The translations under genes and the position numbers were made by a program. From Neoechinorhynchus agilis (taxonomy: Eukaryota; Acanthocephala), in assembly GCA_051530055.1 (NCBI GenBank), contig CM121342.1, positions 10,912,001 through 10,976,000 of the forward strand: a stretch of 64,000 nt of DNA, written 5' to 3'. The notes beneath the pieces are model-generated. The model ran no database searches. It was given only the letters and a program-made list of their open reading frames with translations, and was not told the origin of the DNA. The stretch's first letter is position 1; each line of letters begins with the position of its first letter. Shown here piece after piece: positions 35,059 through 46,200 of the stretch.

Positions 35059-35970
35059 ATGCTCAACTGGGCCAAACGAGGATCAAACGCGCAAACAAAT
35101 CCACCGCCACATCCGAGTCCTCCAAGTTACGGTTGGCGAAATGATTCGTTGGAAAGTGACCATGGTGTTTTTCAAGTGGAACCAAGTACACAGATAACGA
35201 TTAAAACAAAAACAATCTTGCCCAAACAAGGACAGACTCACGTTCCATCAGCATGCAAGTTCATATCTAAACCTAGCAAGCATGGAGTCTCCACCGTAGC
35301 TGTCTACACCGTTCGTGGTTTATTCGATCCCAACACCGGGTACGTTCATGACGAAAGTGACAGTGGGTACTCGGATTTCGATAACAGACGACGCTCAAGC
35401 GGAGGCATCACTCAACACTTAGAAGGATACCTAAGTTCGCTCCCAAAGCCAACCAAAAACAATTCTACGTATGAGTACTCGCAACCGATGGTCCACGGGC
35501 AGAAACCTCCTGGGATACAACAGCCATTTCAGCAAAACAACAACGCTGATCAATCGAGATTCCATCAACCACAAGGAAACGATCAGCCTTATATCAGAAA
35601 AGGATATGAACGGAATGAAGGAAACACGCAGCAGAATTATGGGGAGAGGGCTAATCAACAACAATTGGGCCACAACGATGGACCTACCATTGAGCATCTC
35701 AGAGGCGAATTTCAACGATTAGCAGCCAGTGAAGGACACGGCCCACAGTCGATGAATTTCGCGAGCTTCCTAAGACTTCTAACGCGTGCATTAGGTGCTC
35801 AGCCAGACCAGGATACTGCTGGAAGTATTTTTAGACTTTTGGACACAAAATCAGATGGAGTTATTGATTTTGAGGAGTTCAGAGATGCTTATTGTCGATT
35901 AGTGGCGATAAATGCACCGAAACAGAGAAGGTTTTCGTGGCATAAGATTAATGAGAAAACAAGACTTTAA
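35059..35970 (+). CDS. EF-hand protein with long disordered N-terminus
   Basis: This is a 303-residue frame with ATG MLNWAKRGSN. Residues 1-210 are Gln/Asn/Pro/Gly-rich and probably disordered (NSTYEYSQP, IQQPFQQNNNADQ). The C-terminus holds an EF-hand pair. A degenerate first one lies around HLRGEFQRLAASEGHGPQSM. A canonical second loop, DTKSDGVIDFEE (positions 1, 3, 5, 9 and 12 filled), is followed by FRDAYCRL. The second hand should bind calcium; the first lacks proper ligands. The frame ends with a basic tail. No signal peptide or membrane segment is seen. The role is unknown. Confidence 0.7.
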   Translation: MLNWAKRGSNAQTNPPPHPSPPSYGWRNDSLESDHGVFQVEPSTQITIKTKTILPKQGQTHVPSACKFISKPSKHGVSTVAVYTVRGLFDPNTGYVHDESDSGYSDFDNRRRSSGGITQHLEGYLSSLPKPTKNNSTYEYSQPMVHGQKPPGIQQPFQQNNNADQSRFHQPQGNDQPYIRKGYERNEGNTQQNYGERANQQQLGHNDGPTIEHLRGEFQRLAASEGHGPQSMNFASFLRLLTRALGAQPDQDTAGSIFRLLDTKSDGVIDFEEFRDAYCRLVAINAPKQRRFSWHKINEKTRL

Positions 35971-36317
35971 CTTTGAAGGGAATATCCCTTGAGAATTTAA
36001 AAGAAAAAGCGTCTGCACTAGTGCCGGTTGAAAAATGATCATATGATAGAATAACGATAATTTTCAGAAGATATTATATGCATAATGAACCCATATTTAC
36101 CCATTGCTAGACATTTTTCAGCAGCACAAAATAACATTCATTTTCGCCGGCAATGCAACAAATAAAACAACGATGTCGATTTGTATCATTTTATTAATTT
36201 TTTGCCTTTTAAATATAAACTCGCTATCGCATCAAAATTTCTGTTGATGTGACTAAGACTAAATAAATGGTAATGCAAAAATTGGTACCTATAAATAGCA
36301 GTTTTCGGGATCTGAGG

Positions 36318-36378
36318 GAAAAAACGCGAGAGCATTGGCTCCGGCGGGGCTCGAACCCGCGACATCCGCATCGAATGA
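36318..36378 (-). other. tRNA 3'-half-like sequence with T6 terminator
   Basis: On the minus strand, GGGTTCGAGCCC forms a perfect T-arm (B box at 36,347-36,357). It is followed by an acceptor-type GCCGGAGCCA at about 36,336-36,345 and, 11-12 bases further, by six Ts (36,319-36,324) that could end RNA polymerase III transcripts. No matching 5' half (GGCTCCG plus D-arm with A box) lies within the expected 72 bases. It is therefore a tRNA fragment or the head of a SINE, not a complete tRNA gene. Confidence 0.55.
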
Positions 36379-36389
36379 TGTGTATTTTC

Positions 36390-37190
36390 GAATAAAATTG
36401 AAGTCGGAATTACTTTTTAAAAAGGTTTAAGCAATCGGGAGAAAATTACGATATATTATTCCAACAGAGTTAACAAAAGCTCTTACGAGAATCTCAGATA
36501 AAATGATTGGTTATTAATTGCTAGAACGTTTCCCAATTTTAAAAGTTGAATCAAGGCTGAGTGTCGAATTTAGTCATAAAGGTCGCCGAATTTATTAGCG
36601 CATTCGAACATCAATTCCGAATTAATAAGGAATGCTTATAAAATTCAAGGACTATTCATCTTAGATTTACACGCATCAGCAAAATATTCAGAATAGGCAA
36701 TCGTCACCGATTATGTCATATCCGCGATATAAATAAACACACAAATGTGCCGCTTCAGCAAAATTTTACTTTAATTACAACGAATGAATACAATTGATCG
36801 AAAATGAAGATTAAGAACTCGAAAAAAATCTATTGATTTTGTTAAGATTTTCTTTTAAATGAATCGACTACGAACCGGCAGTCGATGAATTAGACAAAAA
36901 GACAAGTTGTGATATTGTTGTGATATCGAAGAAACCACTTCAGAGCAAAAAGGAAATCGTATACCTTTTTATCGATGCTCCTTTGTTTTTATTGCTTACC
37001 AATCTCCTAATTACTACCCCGCGATTTACCCACTTTCTATCAGTAATTAATAATAAATTTTATTGATCAAAGTAACTCGAACAAAGTGATGGGATTGTGG
37101 CCGTTTACTTTTCAGTGGATAACGGGTTGGGTAAGGTGGGAAAGTTCGCGGTTATTGGTGTAGGGAGGTTCGGTCTTTCCAGGTTCACTT
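36390..37190. other. Intergenic AT-rich stretch, nothing recognised
   Basis: I see no gene, repeat or RNA structure here. Confidence 0.4.
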
Positions 37191-37197
37191 CGGGTCT

Positions 37198-38720
37198 TTA
37201 TATCCAATAAGTTTGGGCAATATGGAAAAAGAGCAGAGGTATATTGAAGTGCGAGGTTGAGGGAAGATGAAAGGAATTGGGATTGCGAATAATAAAATGT
37301 GGTAAAAAATGAGGTGGTGGGGGGCTAGAGGCGTTTTGATTGTTTAACGAAAATCTTATAAAGGCATTTGGTGAGCTGGGACTAAATGTATTGTTTGCGA
37401 CTTGCCACAACAGAGCAGGCCCGGAAAAGGAGTGACTGGTCCACATAGTCGAAAGCTTTAGATAAATCAAGTTGAATCAGACGGGTGACGTAAGAGGGGT
37501 TACTACCGAGGTTACGTAGCTGCGTGTCATAAATGCAGAGTACGGCATTCGTTGCCAAAAATCTGAACCGAAATACGAACTATAGAGGCAATAATTTGTT
37601 GTTGACAAGTGAAAGAAGGCGAGATTTAAAAATTTCTCGATAATTTTTGAAAGAGCGGGCAGAATGGAAATTGGACGAAATGATTCGGTGGAAATCGGAT
37701 GTCCATTTTTCGGGAAGAACTATCACTTTAGCAGTTTTTAGGCATAAAAAGCTGTGATTTATAATGAGGGTAAAAGGTCTATGAGTTCAGGATGATGCGA
37801 CGAAGAGCCCAGTTTGGGATTTCGGATTGAGAGGACGAATTTCAAGGTAATTTCTTGAGATACTGTAGTGTTTCGTATGACGAAACAAAGAGCAGTACCG
37901 GCGAGTTGACAAAGATTGCGCGGAGTTTGAGGTGGGGCAATGACTGTAATCTGAGTCAAGGCAGAGATTCTCATTGATGGAATCTGGAAGATGGTTCAGT
38001 TCAGAAGAGGACAATTTGGAAAAGGTCTTTGACGGCCCTTCACCATGTTGAATTGTCACCTGAACGAATTTCGGGGGAAGGGAAGTTTTTACGGGCAACA
38101 ATATTTTGTGAGATGGTACTTTTTGTAAGCGGATAAAATCATGGGATTTATTGCGATTTGCCTTAGATGTTTGATTTTGAATGAGTTGATTCCCGGGAGG
38201 GAATTTTTTATGATTGAGGTTTGGGAAGACATGGCCAAGGAATAGTCATTTGTGTTGATGGTGCGAATCATTGAATTGAACAATTTAATAAAATTGTAGA
38301 TGTTATGATATCGCTTATCTCAGAAGGATAAATGGGAAGATTTCATACGCTGAGGTGGGGTGGAGGAAGTGATAAGGACAGAAGAGTGGTCAGAACTCTC
38401 AATGGGAGAGGAAGTTTAAAGACGGATGAGTAGGTTTCCATAAGTGGTGTTTACTTTGTCGAGGTGAGCGTTAAGACGTGTTGAGAACTCAAGTAGTTGA
38501 CGCAACTCGGAGAAGGGTGAGAGAGGACCCAGGACACAGAATAGTTTGCGTGGAGTCTTTGAGTCAGGGCAGAGATTATCATTGATGGAGGCTAGAAAAT
38601 GTTTCAGTTTAGAAGAGGACAGGTTTGGGAAGGCATCAGGGTTGCGTAGACCGAGAGACATGTTGAACGAATTTTGGGGTAAAGAAAGTTTTTTAACGGG
38701 TAAAGTCAGGATATTGATTG
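37198..38720 (-). mobile_element. LINE (CR1/L2-like) RT remnant with duplicated segment
   Basis: Read on the minus strand, degenerate frames give an RT order. FRPISILPALSKIIEKFL (about 37,690-37,630) is followed by LIQLDLSKAFDYVDQ (about 37,480-37,435), carrying the first catalytic Asp. A C-terminal IIRNPNSFHLPSTSHFNIP lies near 37,280-37,220. Upstream, KLSSSELNHLPDSINENLC (about 38,010-37,960) reappears diverged as LSSSKLKHFLASINDNLC near 38,610-38,560. The N-terminal part is therefore present twice, either as two overlapping insertions or an internal duplication. Multiple frame breaks make this LINE inactive. Confidence 0.75.
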
Positions 38721-38730
38721 AGATGAGCTC

Positions 38731-38907
38731 CTAGTAAAGATATCACTATTAAAACGACTTAAAGAATCCTTCTCGGGACGTTCTGATATTCCCCCCTCGT
38801 AATGATTTTCTTAAAATCCAGTAATTTCCAAAAAGGATTCCTAGCAAAGATGCCATTATTAAAAACGACTTAAAGAATCCTTCTCAGTTGGACGTTCTTG
38901 ATTCAGT
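38731..38907. repeat. Direct repeat, about 60 bp, period about 117
   Basis: The block CTAGTAAAGATATCACTATT, then CGACTTAAAGAATCCTTCTC and GACGTTCT recurs about 117 bases later with a few changes. It lies just upstream of the PHD-like gene and may be part of its promoter region or a small repeat. Confidence 0.7.
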
Positions 38908-39072
38908 TCAAGTCTTCTGAAAGAATCCGTTGTCGATTGTTCGATGAACTACGCCTCAATGTTGAACACTTCTAGGGCATTTTAAGATGTGCGTCTCGTT
39001 TTCCGTCATCGAAATGATTTATCCACTTTCTAGAACTCCGTATCTCTCTCTCCAGAATCGCACGTATTCGGA

Positions 39073-39775
39073 ATGTCGGATCATGAAGGCGAAAGGTAAA
39101 CGTTGTGTCTCGTCTGCGTATAAACATCTCGAGCCCCTCAATCGTTTCCTTTCCCCTTGCAGGAAACTTTCCAGCGACTCTCCCATCGACACTTTTTTCC
39201 GTCAACAAACGTCTGGTTGGTCGAACTGTCAACAATCGGCTCCAGCTCCTATTGATCTCGGCGATATTACAGTTAATGTGAGTGCAATGCAAGACAACAA
39301 CGGTTTACCTCATCATTACATTATGAACGATGACTACGATGATGGCTGGGAACAACGAGTGCTTGGTGTTCAACAACCGCCTGAATCGAATAGCTCCATT
39401 CTACTTGGACAGCAACCGGATTTCCTTGCAACACAACCTTCGACAACCGTGATAGATTCAACCACCGTTACCGCCTCAACCGATTACTATGCTACCACCG
39501 ACTTCTACTCGAATCAAGCCGAGTTCATGATTCCAAACAGTAATGTGAACCAGGCGCCCGTTCAACAACCGGCACCGCAACCTGAACAGCAACCAGCACC
39601 TCCTAAAAAACCGCCAAGGAAACGTACGCGGAAAAAGGCTACTAAGCAATGCGGATGCAACCAGCAACCAATGGTCGAATGTACGCAATGTAGAAGATTC
39701 TGTCATCAAGAACACGCTAAAACATTCACTAATGGGTACTTGTGTGCTGGATGCATACAGCAACAAAGATCATGA
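39073..39775 (+). CDS. PHD-like (ASXL-type) zinc-finger protein
   Basis: Two exons join in frame. Exon 1 (39,073-39,095) encodes MSDHEGE plus part of Arg and ends at GTAAAC. A 67-bp intron ends in CCCTTGCAG at 39,162, and exon 2 continues KLSSDSPIDTFFRQQ. The N-terminal part is acidic and Asn/Gln-rich. A Gln/Pro linker precedes a strong basic motif (PPKKPPRKRTRKKATKQ), a likely nuclear localisation signal. The C-terminus has CGC-x7-C-x2-C-RRF-CH-x-EH-x9-C-x2-C, which resembles the atypical PHD finger of Asx/ASXL proteins (C-x-C...C-x2-C-x2-FCH...C-x2-C). It is about 235 residues long and lacks the other ASXL domains. It ends 90 bases before the convergent gene at 39,866. The role is inferred as nuclear. 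Confidence 0.65.
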
Positions 39776-39865
39776 GTGTTCGATATTGACATAATAAAAT
39801 CAGTTACCAATAATTAAAACAACATAGGTTTTGCATTTAGGGACGATTGAACTCACACATTTAAT

Positions 39866-40354
39866 TCATTCGGTTACCATTGAAGAGAATTCGTTGCATG
39901 TCATTATATCATTCGTTTCAATTAATGATTTAATTTCGTCTTCTAATGGGAAGTTCAATAAACTTACTACCGCGGCTGATGGATCCGATTGTTGTGAGAT
40001 TTGAATTTTTAACGTACACTGTATTAAGAGTTCTACTGTCTCTTCTTTTGTGAGAGCAATTGAACGTTCTTTAGGTACATTGAGACGATACACCACTACC
40101 TTCGATTTATTTGAAATCGGTCGTCGGCATTGTTTGAATTCAATGGCCGTCAAAATCTTCGCTTTATGAATTATGCGCTCGCAGTAAGATGACAATTGAC
40201 CTTGCGTTCTCCTTGATACTAGCGAACCAAATACCATTGGCGATCGATTAATTTGAATTATTGTCATGAAAATTTGCTGCCTATTGTTTCCCATGTCTGT
40301 TGTTAGTCCCCTAAACTCACCTAAGAAAAATAAACAGTTCCAATGATCGTCCAT
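39866..40354 (-). CDS. Unrecognised 162-residue protein
   Basis: The frame opens MDDHWNCLFFL. An acceptor-like TTCTTAG sits inside its 5' end (near 40,318-40,325), so the first codons may instead come from an upstream exon. The sequence has alternating hydrophobic stretches (IFMTIIQINRSPMVFGSLV, ELLIQCTLKIQISQ) suggestive of a small alpha/beta protein, with no motif I recognise. Its start lies 220 bases from the divergent BCS1 start, and its end 90 bases from the convergent PHD-like gene, so it is probably a real, tightly packed gene. Confidence 0.5.
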   Translation of the reverse strand: MDDHWNCLFFLGEFRGLTTDMGNNRQQIFMTIIQINRSPMVFGSLVSRRTQGQLSSYCERIIHKAKILTAIEFKQCRRPISNKSKVVVYRLNVPKERSIALTKEETVELLIQCTLKIQISQQSDPSAAVVSLLNFPLEDEIKSLIETNDIMTCNEFSSMVTE

Positions 40355-40575
40355 TTATGCAATTTCCATTCGTTGAATACGCTAGATAACGGTTGCCATA
40401 GTGACGAGAACAGCCAAACGGTTGAAATAGCATTTCCGCCCAATTGTTCAGTTTAGAAAAGCCGAGATATCTGACAAGCAAAAAATTAAACAATGACTTC
40501 TTCAATGTTCATTGAAGCCATAAGAAAGAATCGGCCCGGTTTGCTGTTAAGACCCTCTTTGAAAAGTCTGCCTTA

Positions 40576-42378
40576 ATGTCTTCAATTTTAAAAGATAATC
40601 CTTATTTTGGTGCTGGTTTTGGTCTTTTTGCAGTTGGACTGTGTGCCGCTTCAGCTAGGCGAGTTGGCCGCTACGTCGCATGGACACTGAAACGTCGTTA
40701 CATCACCACACTTGAGCTTACGTCCAGCGACCAATGTTATATGTGGGTCCTGGATCATTTGAACAGTCACTTTGGTCCACGTGGACCTGCTCATTTGGCT
40801 ATTGGAAATCAGTTGACAAAATCTGGTTCGGGAGCGCTTTTGGTGCCGTCAGTAGGAATCCATTTCGTTCAGTATGAAGGACGATGGATAAGGATTGAAA
40901 GAAAAAGGGAAAAGGTTACGCATTTGGGAACAGGTCAGTGTTCTATAGCTAAATACAAATACTCACTTCCAACTTAAAGGCGGTCTTTTTGAAACAATGA
41001 CGCTTAGCGCTATAGGAACAAGTGGTTTAGTTACACGGAAAATGTTCGAAAACTTTATCCGTGAATCCATTCGAAGAGGATTGAATGTTCAACACGATCA
41101 CGTGATTGTGTATACGCCATATAGTAAGTCTTTTTTTGAAGAAAACAATCAGGATCTGTTATAAGTCAACGAATGGCGACCATTTGGCCCTCCAAAGTCA
41201 AAACGATCATTAGAATCAGTTGTCTTAGACGTCGGGATCAGGGAAAAGATTGTAAAAGATGTCCAGGAATTCATTCGGTCCCGTCAGTGGTATTCAGACA
41301 GAGGTGTTCCTTATAGACGAGGATATCTTCTCCATGGACCTCCAGGATGTGGTAAATCGAGTTTTATTTACGCTCTAGCAGGTACACTTACTCACATTGC
41401 GTTCAATTGATCTCATCTATAGAATCGAAGGTTACCTTCAACACAGTATTTGCTTGCTTTGTCTCGGAGATGGAACCATGACCGATGAACGAATGAACCT
41501 TTTGATGAATTGCGCGCCAGAGCGCTCTATAATTCTATTGGAAGACATCGACGCCGCCACTACACAAACGAGACAACAACACTCGTTAGTTAAAATCTCG
41601 TTTTTGTCTTCATTTGCCTAGTAGAAAATACGAAGGATTGAATTTGCTAACTTTAAGCGGTCTATTAAACTCATTGGATGGTGTGGCCTCAAGTGAAGGT
41701 CGTCTTGTGTTTATGACCACTAACTACGTTGAAAGGTATAGAAGCTTTTGATTTGGGAAAAAACATTAATTTTTGGAGATGTGACGATCACAGCAGAAAA
41801 CATGTTTGATTGAATTTTGAGATATTTCGCGAGTTGCTCTAATATACAGTATTCCGAAGGCAATTGTTGCAAGCTACTAAAACATTCATGCCAAATAATC
41901 GGCTGATGTGTTTTGTTTTGTGGATTTTCAGGGACTTCGTCTCAATTATGAAGAATGCCAAGCGGGCTATAAAAAAGGTCTTATTAAACACCATAAACAT
42001 GAGTGCAAGTCATCTAAATAGATTTGGATCTTTTCTTATTGTATTTGGATTATGATCACCACCACATCTCCAACTCTATCATTCCGATGGGCTTTCTCTC
42101 AATACTTCCATTTTTATTCACACAGATTGGACGAGGCGCTTACGAGACCAGGGAGAGTGGACTTTCAACAATATATTGGACATGCTTCCGATTTCCAGCT
42201 AGCACAAATGTTCAACCGATTCTATTCCACGTCAGATTTGCAGAAAGATGAGTTCATACGGCGAGTACGCAACACAAGTTCTCATATAAGTCCTGCTGAA
42301 CTTCAAGCCTTATTTATGGAGTTTAAAGATAATTCTGGAGATCTTATAAGACAATTGTCGACCAATACGAATAAATAG
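40576..42378 (+). CDS. BCS1L: BCS1, mitochondrial AAA chaperone for complex III
   Basis: Six exons join in frame: 40,576-40,933, 40,980-41,123, 41,166-41,381, 41,431-41,584, 41,622-41,735 and 42,126-42,378. The N-terminus [12 protein letters not shown] matches BCS1, followed by the membrane/targeting segment. The BCS1-specific domain runs to IVYTPYINEWRPFG. The AAA core has Walker [11 protein letters not shown], Walker [11 protein letters not shown], sensor FMTTNYVER and the arginine-finger region [12 protein letters not shown]. The protein ends [11 protein letters not shown]1 pulls the folded Rieske iron-sulfur protein across the inner membrane into complex III. The last intron is 390 bp, against 36-50 bp for the other four, and contains a sequence resembling 20,771-20,830. 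The copy looks intact. It is divergent from the 39.9-40.35 kb gene, with about 220 bases between. Confidence 0.95.
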
Positions 42379-42519
42379 TTATATTTCACCCGATCGTAAA
42401 AAGATTTAATTTTAGATGTTTATATACATCCACGTCACCAATCTGGATCACACAGCTACCGTCATGGTGTAATGATAGAAAAGACGGATGAAGTGTGTTG
42501 CAATAAAAAGCTTATGTTT

Positions 42520-42660
42520 TTGCAGGAGGAATACCCTCGGATCATCAGTGATTCGTCTCAATCTCTTAGACAATTGATTGACCAGGTCTTAAGCCGCGGT
42601 ACCAAACGATCCGAGTATCTCGACGCCAAAGGGAACGAAATAATGATTTCGATTCAGGTC
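42520..42660 (-). mobile_element. Fragment of the window-start LINE 3' region, inverted
   Basis: The segment with CAATTGATTGACCAGGTCTT and GACGCCAAAGGGAACGAAAT is the reverse complement of 1,370-1,500, with a small insertion. It is thus a minus-strand piece of the same LINE tail, just downstream of BCS1. Confidence 0.8.
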
Positions 42661-42699
42661 CCTGTATCTTGTCTTTTTGCGGTCCTCATCAGCGTTCGC

Positions 42700-43290
42700 T
42701 TTAACAAACGTAGCATTGACAAGTGTAGAACCAATCGCCTTCTATAGAAATTCGTGTCACCAAGTACTCTGATTCCGAATTTGCGACTATTCTGATAAAA
42801 TTTTGAATACCCGAAATCTGGAAGAAATTACAATTACGTCATTCTTAATTCTGTGTTGTTATTTTTTTCAGTTATGAGCCGTGCACTGTGCCGAAACGTT
42901 GCTGTGTAACTGGGCGTTTTGATTTTTGAACATCTTTAGCGGATCGGGTATTAAAAGAAATTCGTTAGTTTGATTTTTTTGCGCATTTAATAGTTGTTTT
43001 GATGGGTCTTTCATTTTATTTCCACCGCATATGCTGCTCTTTCTCAACAATGAAATTCTTTGCTTGCAAGCAGACATTCTTTAGTTGAATATTAGAAAAT
43101 TTTTACAAATAAAAAGCCGCCGAGATCGTACTTTTCAAACAAAACTTACCAATGCCAGCATTCAAGTTTTTAAAGTCAAATGTTGCGACCCATTTACTGC
43201 TCCATGAATGTTTATGATAACCTTTCAATTCACTTGCGTCACTTTAAGCTTTTCTTCTTTATTTCATTAGCTTCAGCACAGGGAAATGAT
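42700..43290. other. Unique spacer before the satellite
   Basis: I see no gene. The sequence turns into degenerate satellite near 43,290. Confidence 0.4.
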
Positions 43291-43299
43291 CACGTTCGA

Positions 43300-46200
43300 T
43301 TTGTTACTTTGAATAGCTTGTTTTTGTATTTCTTGTTCAACGGTTCGAAAATGCATTACGTTACCTTTTTTTGGAATAAATCCCATATTCATCCTTTCAT
43401 TTTCCTTGTTGTATATCCTAAAGAGTCTGAGCTGACCTTCGAAAACTCATTCTTGTTTATTTGTTACTTTGAAAAGCTTTTTTGTATTTCTTGTTCCACC
43501 GTTCGAAAATGCATTATGTGACCTTTTTTTGGAATAAACCCCATATTCATCCGTTCATTTTCCTTGTTGTATATCCTAAGGAGTGTGAGACGACCTTCGA
43601 AAACTCATTCTTGTTTATTTATTACTTTTGAAAGCTTTTTTGTATTTCTTGTTCCACGGTTCGAAAATGCATTATGTGACCTTTTTTTGGAATGAATCCC
43701 CTATTCATCCTTTCATTTTCCTTGTTGTATATTCTAAAGAGTCTGAGCCGACCTTCGAAAACTCATTCTTGTTTATTTGTTACTTTGAAAAGCTTTTTTT
43801 GTATTTCTTGTTCAACGGTTCGAAAATGCATTATGTGACCCTTTTTTGGAATAAATCCTATATTCATCCTTTCATTTTCCTTGTTGTATATCCTAAAGAG
43901 TCTGGAAAGACCTTCGAAAACTCATTCTTGTTTATTTGTTACTTTGAAAAACTTTTTTGTATTTCTTGTTCCACCGTTCGAAAATGCATTATGTGACCTT
44001 TTTTTGGAATAAATCCCATATTCATTCTTTCATTTTCCTTGTTGTATATCCTAAGGGTCTTGAACGACCTTCGAAAACTCATTCTTGTTTATTTGTTACT
44101 TTGAAAAGCTTTTTTGTATTTCTTGTTCCACCGTTCGAAAATGCATTATGTGACCTTTTTTTGGAATAAATCCTATATTCATCCTTTCATTTTCCTTGTA
44201 TATCCTAAAGAGTCTGAGCTGACCTTCGAAAACTCATTCTTGTTTATTTGTTACTTTGAAAAGCTTTTTTTGTATTTCTTGTTCCACCGTTCGAAAATGC
44301 ATTATGTGACCTTTTTGGAATAAACCCCATATTCATCCTTTCATTTTCCTTGTTGTATATCCTAAGGAGTGTGAGACGACCTTCGAAAACTCATTCTTGT
44401 TTATTTGTTACTTTGAGAAGCTTTTTTTGAATTTCTTGTTCCACCGTTCGAAAATGCATTATGTGACCTTTTTTTGGAATAAATCCCATATTCATCCTTT
44501 CATTTTCCTTGTTGTATATCCTAAAGAGTCTGAGACGACCTTCGAAAACTCATTCTTGTTTATTTGTTACTTTTGAAAGCTTTTTTGTATTTCTTGTTCC
44601 ACGGTTCGAAAATGCATTATGTGACCTTTTTTTGGAATAAATCCCATATTCATCCTTTCATTTTCCTTGTTGTATATTCTAAAGAGTCTGAGCCGACCTT
44701 CGAAAACTCATTCTTGTTTATTTGTTACTTTGAAAAGCTTTTTTGTATTTCTTGTTCCACGGTTCGAAAATGCATTATGTGACCCTTTTTTGGAATAAAT
44801 CCTATATTCATCCTTTCATTTTCCTTGTTGTATATCCTAAAGAGTCTGAGCTGACCTTCGAAAACTCATTCTTGTTTATTTGTTACTTTGAAAAGCTTTT
44901 TTTGTATTTCTTGTTCCACGGTTCGAAAATGCATTATGTGACCCTTTTTTGGAATAAATCCCATATTCATCCGTTCATTTTCCTTGTTGTATATCCTAAG
45001 GAGTGTGAGACGACCTTCGAAAACTCATTCTTGTTTATTTATTACTTTTGAAAGCTTTTTTGTATTTCTTGTTCCACCGTTCGAAAATGCATTATGTGAC
45101 CTTTTTTTGGAATGAATCCCCTATTCATCCTTTCATTTTCCTCGTTGTATATCCTAAAGAGTCTGGAAAGACCTTCGAAAACTCATTCTTATTTATTTGT
45201 TACTTTGAAAAACTTTTTTTTGTATTTCCTGTTCCACCGTTCGAAAATGCATTATGTGACCTTTTTTTGGAATAAATCCCATATTCATCCTTTCATTTTC
45301 CTTGTTGTATATACTGAAGAGTCTGAGCTGACCTTCGAAAACCCATTCTTGTTTATTTGTTACTTTGAAAAGCTTCTTTTTGTATTTCTTGTTCCACCGT
45401 TCGAAAATGCAATATGTTACTTTTTTTGGAATAAACCCCATATTCATCCGTTCATTTTCCTTGTTTTATATCCTAAAGAGTCTGAGCTGACCTTCGAAAA
45501 CTCATTCTTGTTTATTTGTTACTTTGAAAAGCTTGTTTTTGTATTTCTTGTTCCACCGTTCGAAAATGCATTATGTGACCTTTTTTTGGAATAAACCCCA
45601 TATTCATCCTTTCATTTTCCTTGCTGTATATCCTAAGGAGTGTTAGACGACCTTCGAAAACCCATTCTTGTTTATTTGTAACTTCGAAAAGCTTCTTCTT
45701 GTATTTCTTGTTCCACCGTTCGAAAATGCATTATGTGACCTTTTTTTTGAATAAATCCTATATTCATCCTTTCATTTTCCTTGTTGTATATCCTAAAGAG
45801 TCTGAGCTGACCTTCGAAAACTCATTCTTGTTTATTTGTTACTTTGAAAAGCTTTTTTTGTAATTCTTGTTCCACCTTTCGAAAATGTATTATGTGACCT
45901 TTTTGGAATAAACCCCACATTCATCCTTTCATTTTCCTTGTTGTATATCCTAAGGAGTGTGAGACGACCTTCGAAAACTCATTCTTGTTTATTTGTTACT
46001 TTGAGAAGCTTTTTTTGAATTTCTTGTTCCACCGTTCGAAAATGCATTATGTGACCTTTTTTTTGGAATAAATCCCATATTCATCCTTTCATTTTCCTTG
46101 TTGTATATCTAAAGAGTCTGAGCGACCTTCGAAAACTTATTCTTGTTTATTTGTTACTTAAGCTTTTTTGTATTTCTTGTTCCACGGTTCGAAATGCATT

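Noticed and set aside
36318-36400. A complete tRNA gene on the minus strand
   Set aside because: Only the T-arm, acceptor 3' strand and T-run are present. No D-arm/A box or matching acceptor 5' strand lies at the right distance.
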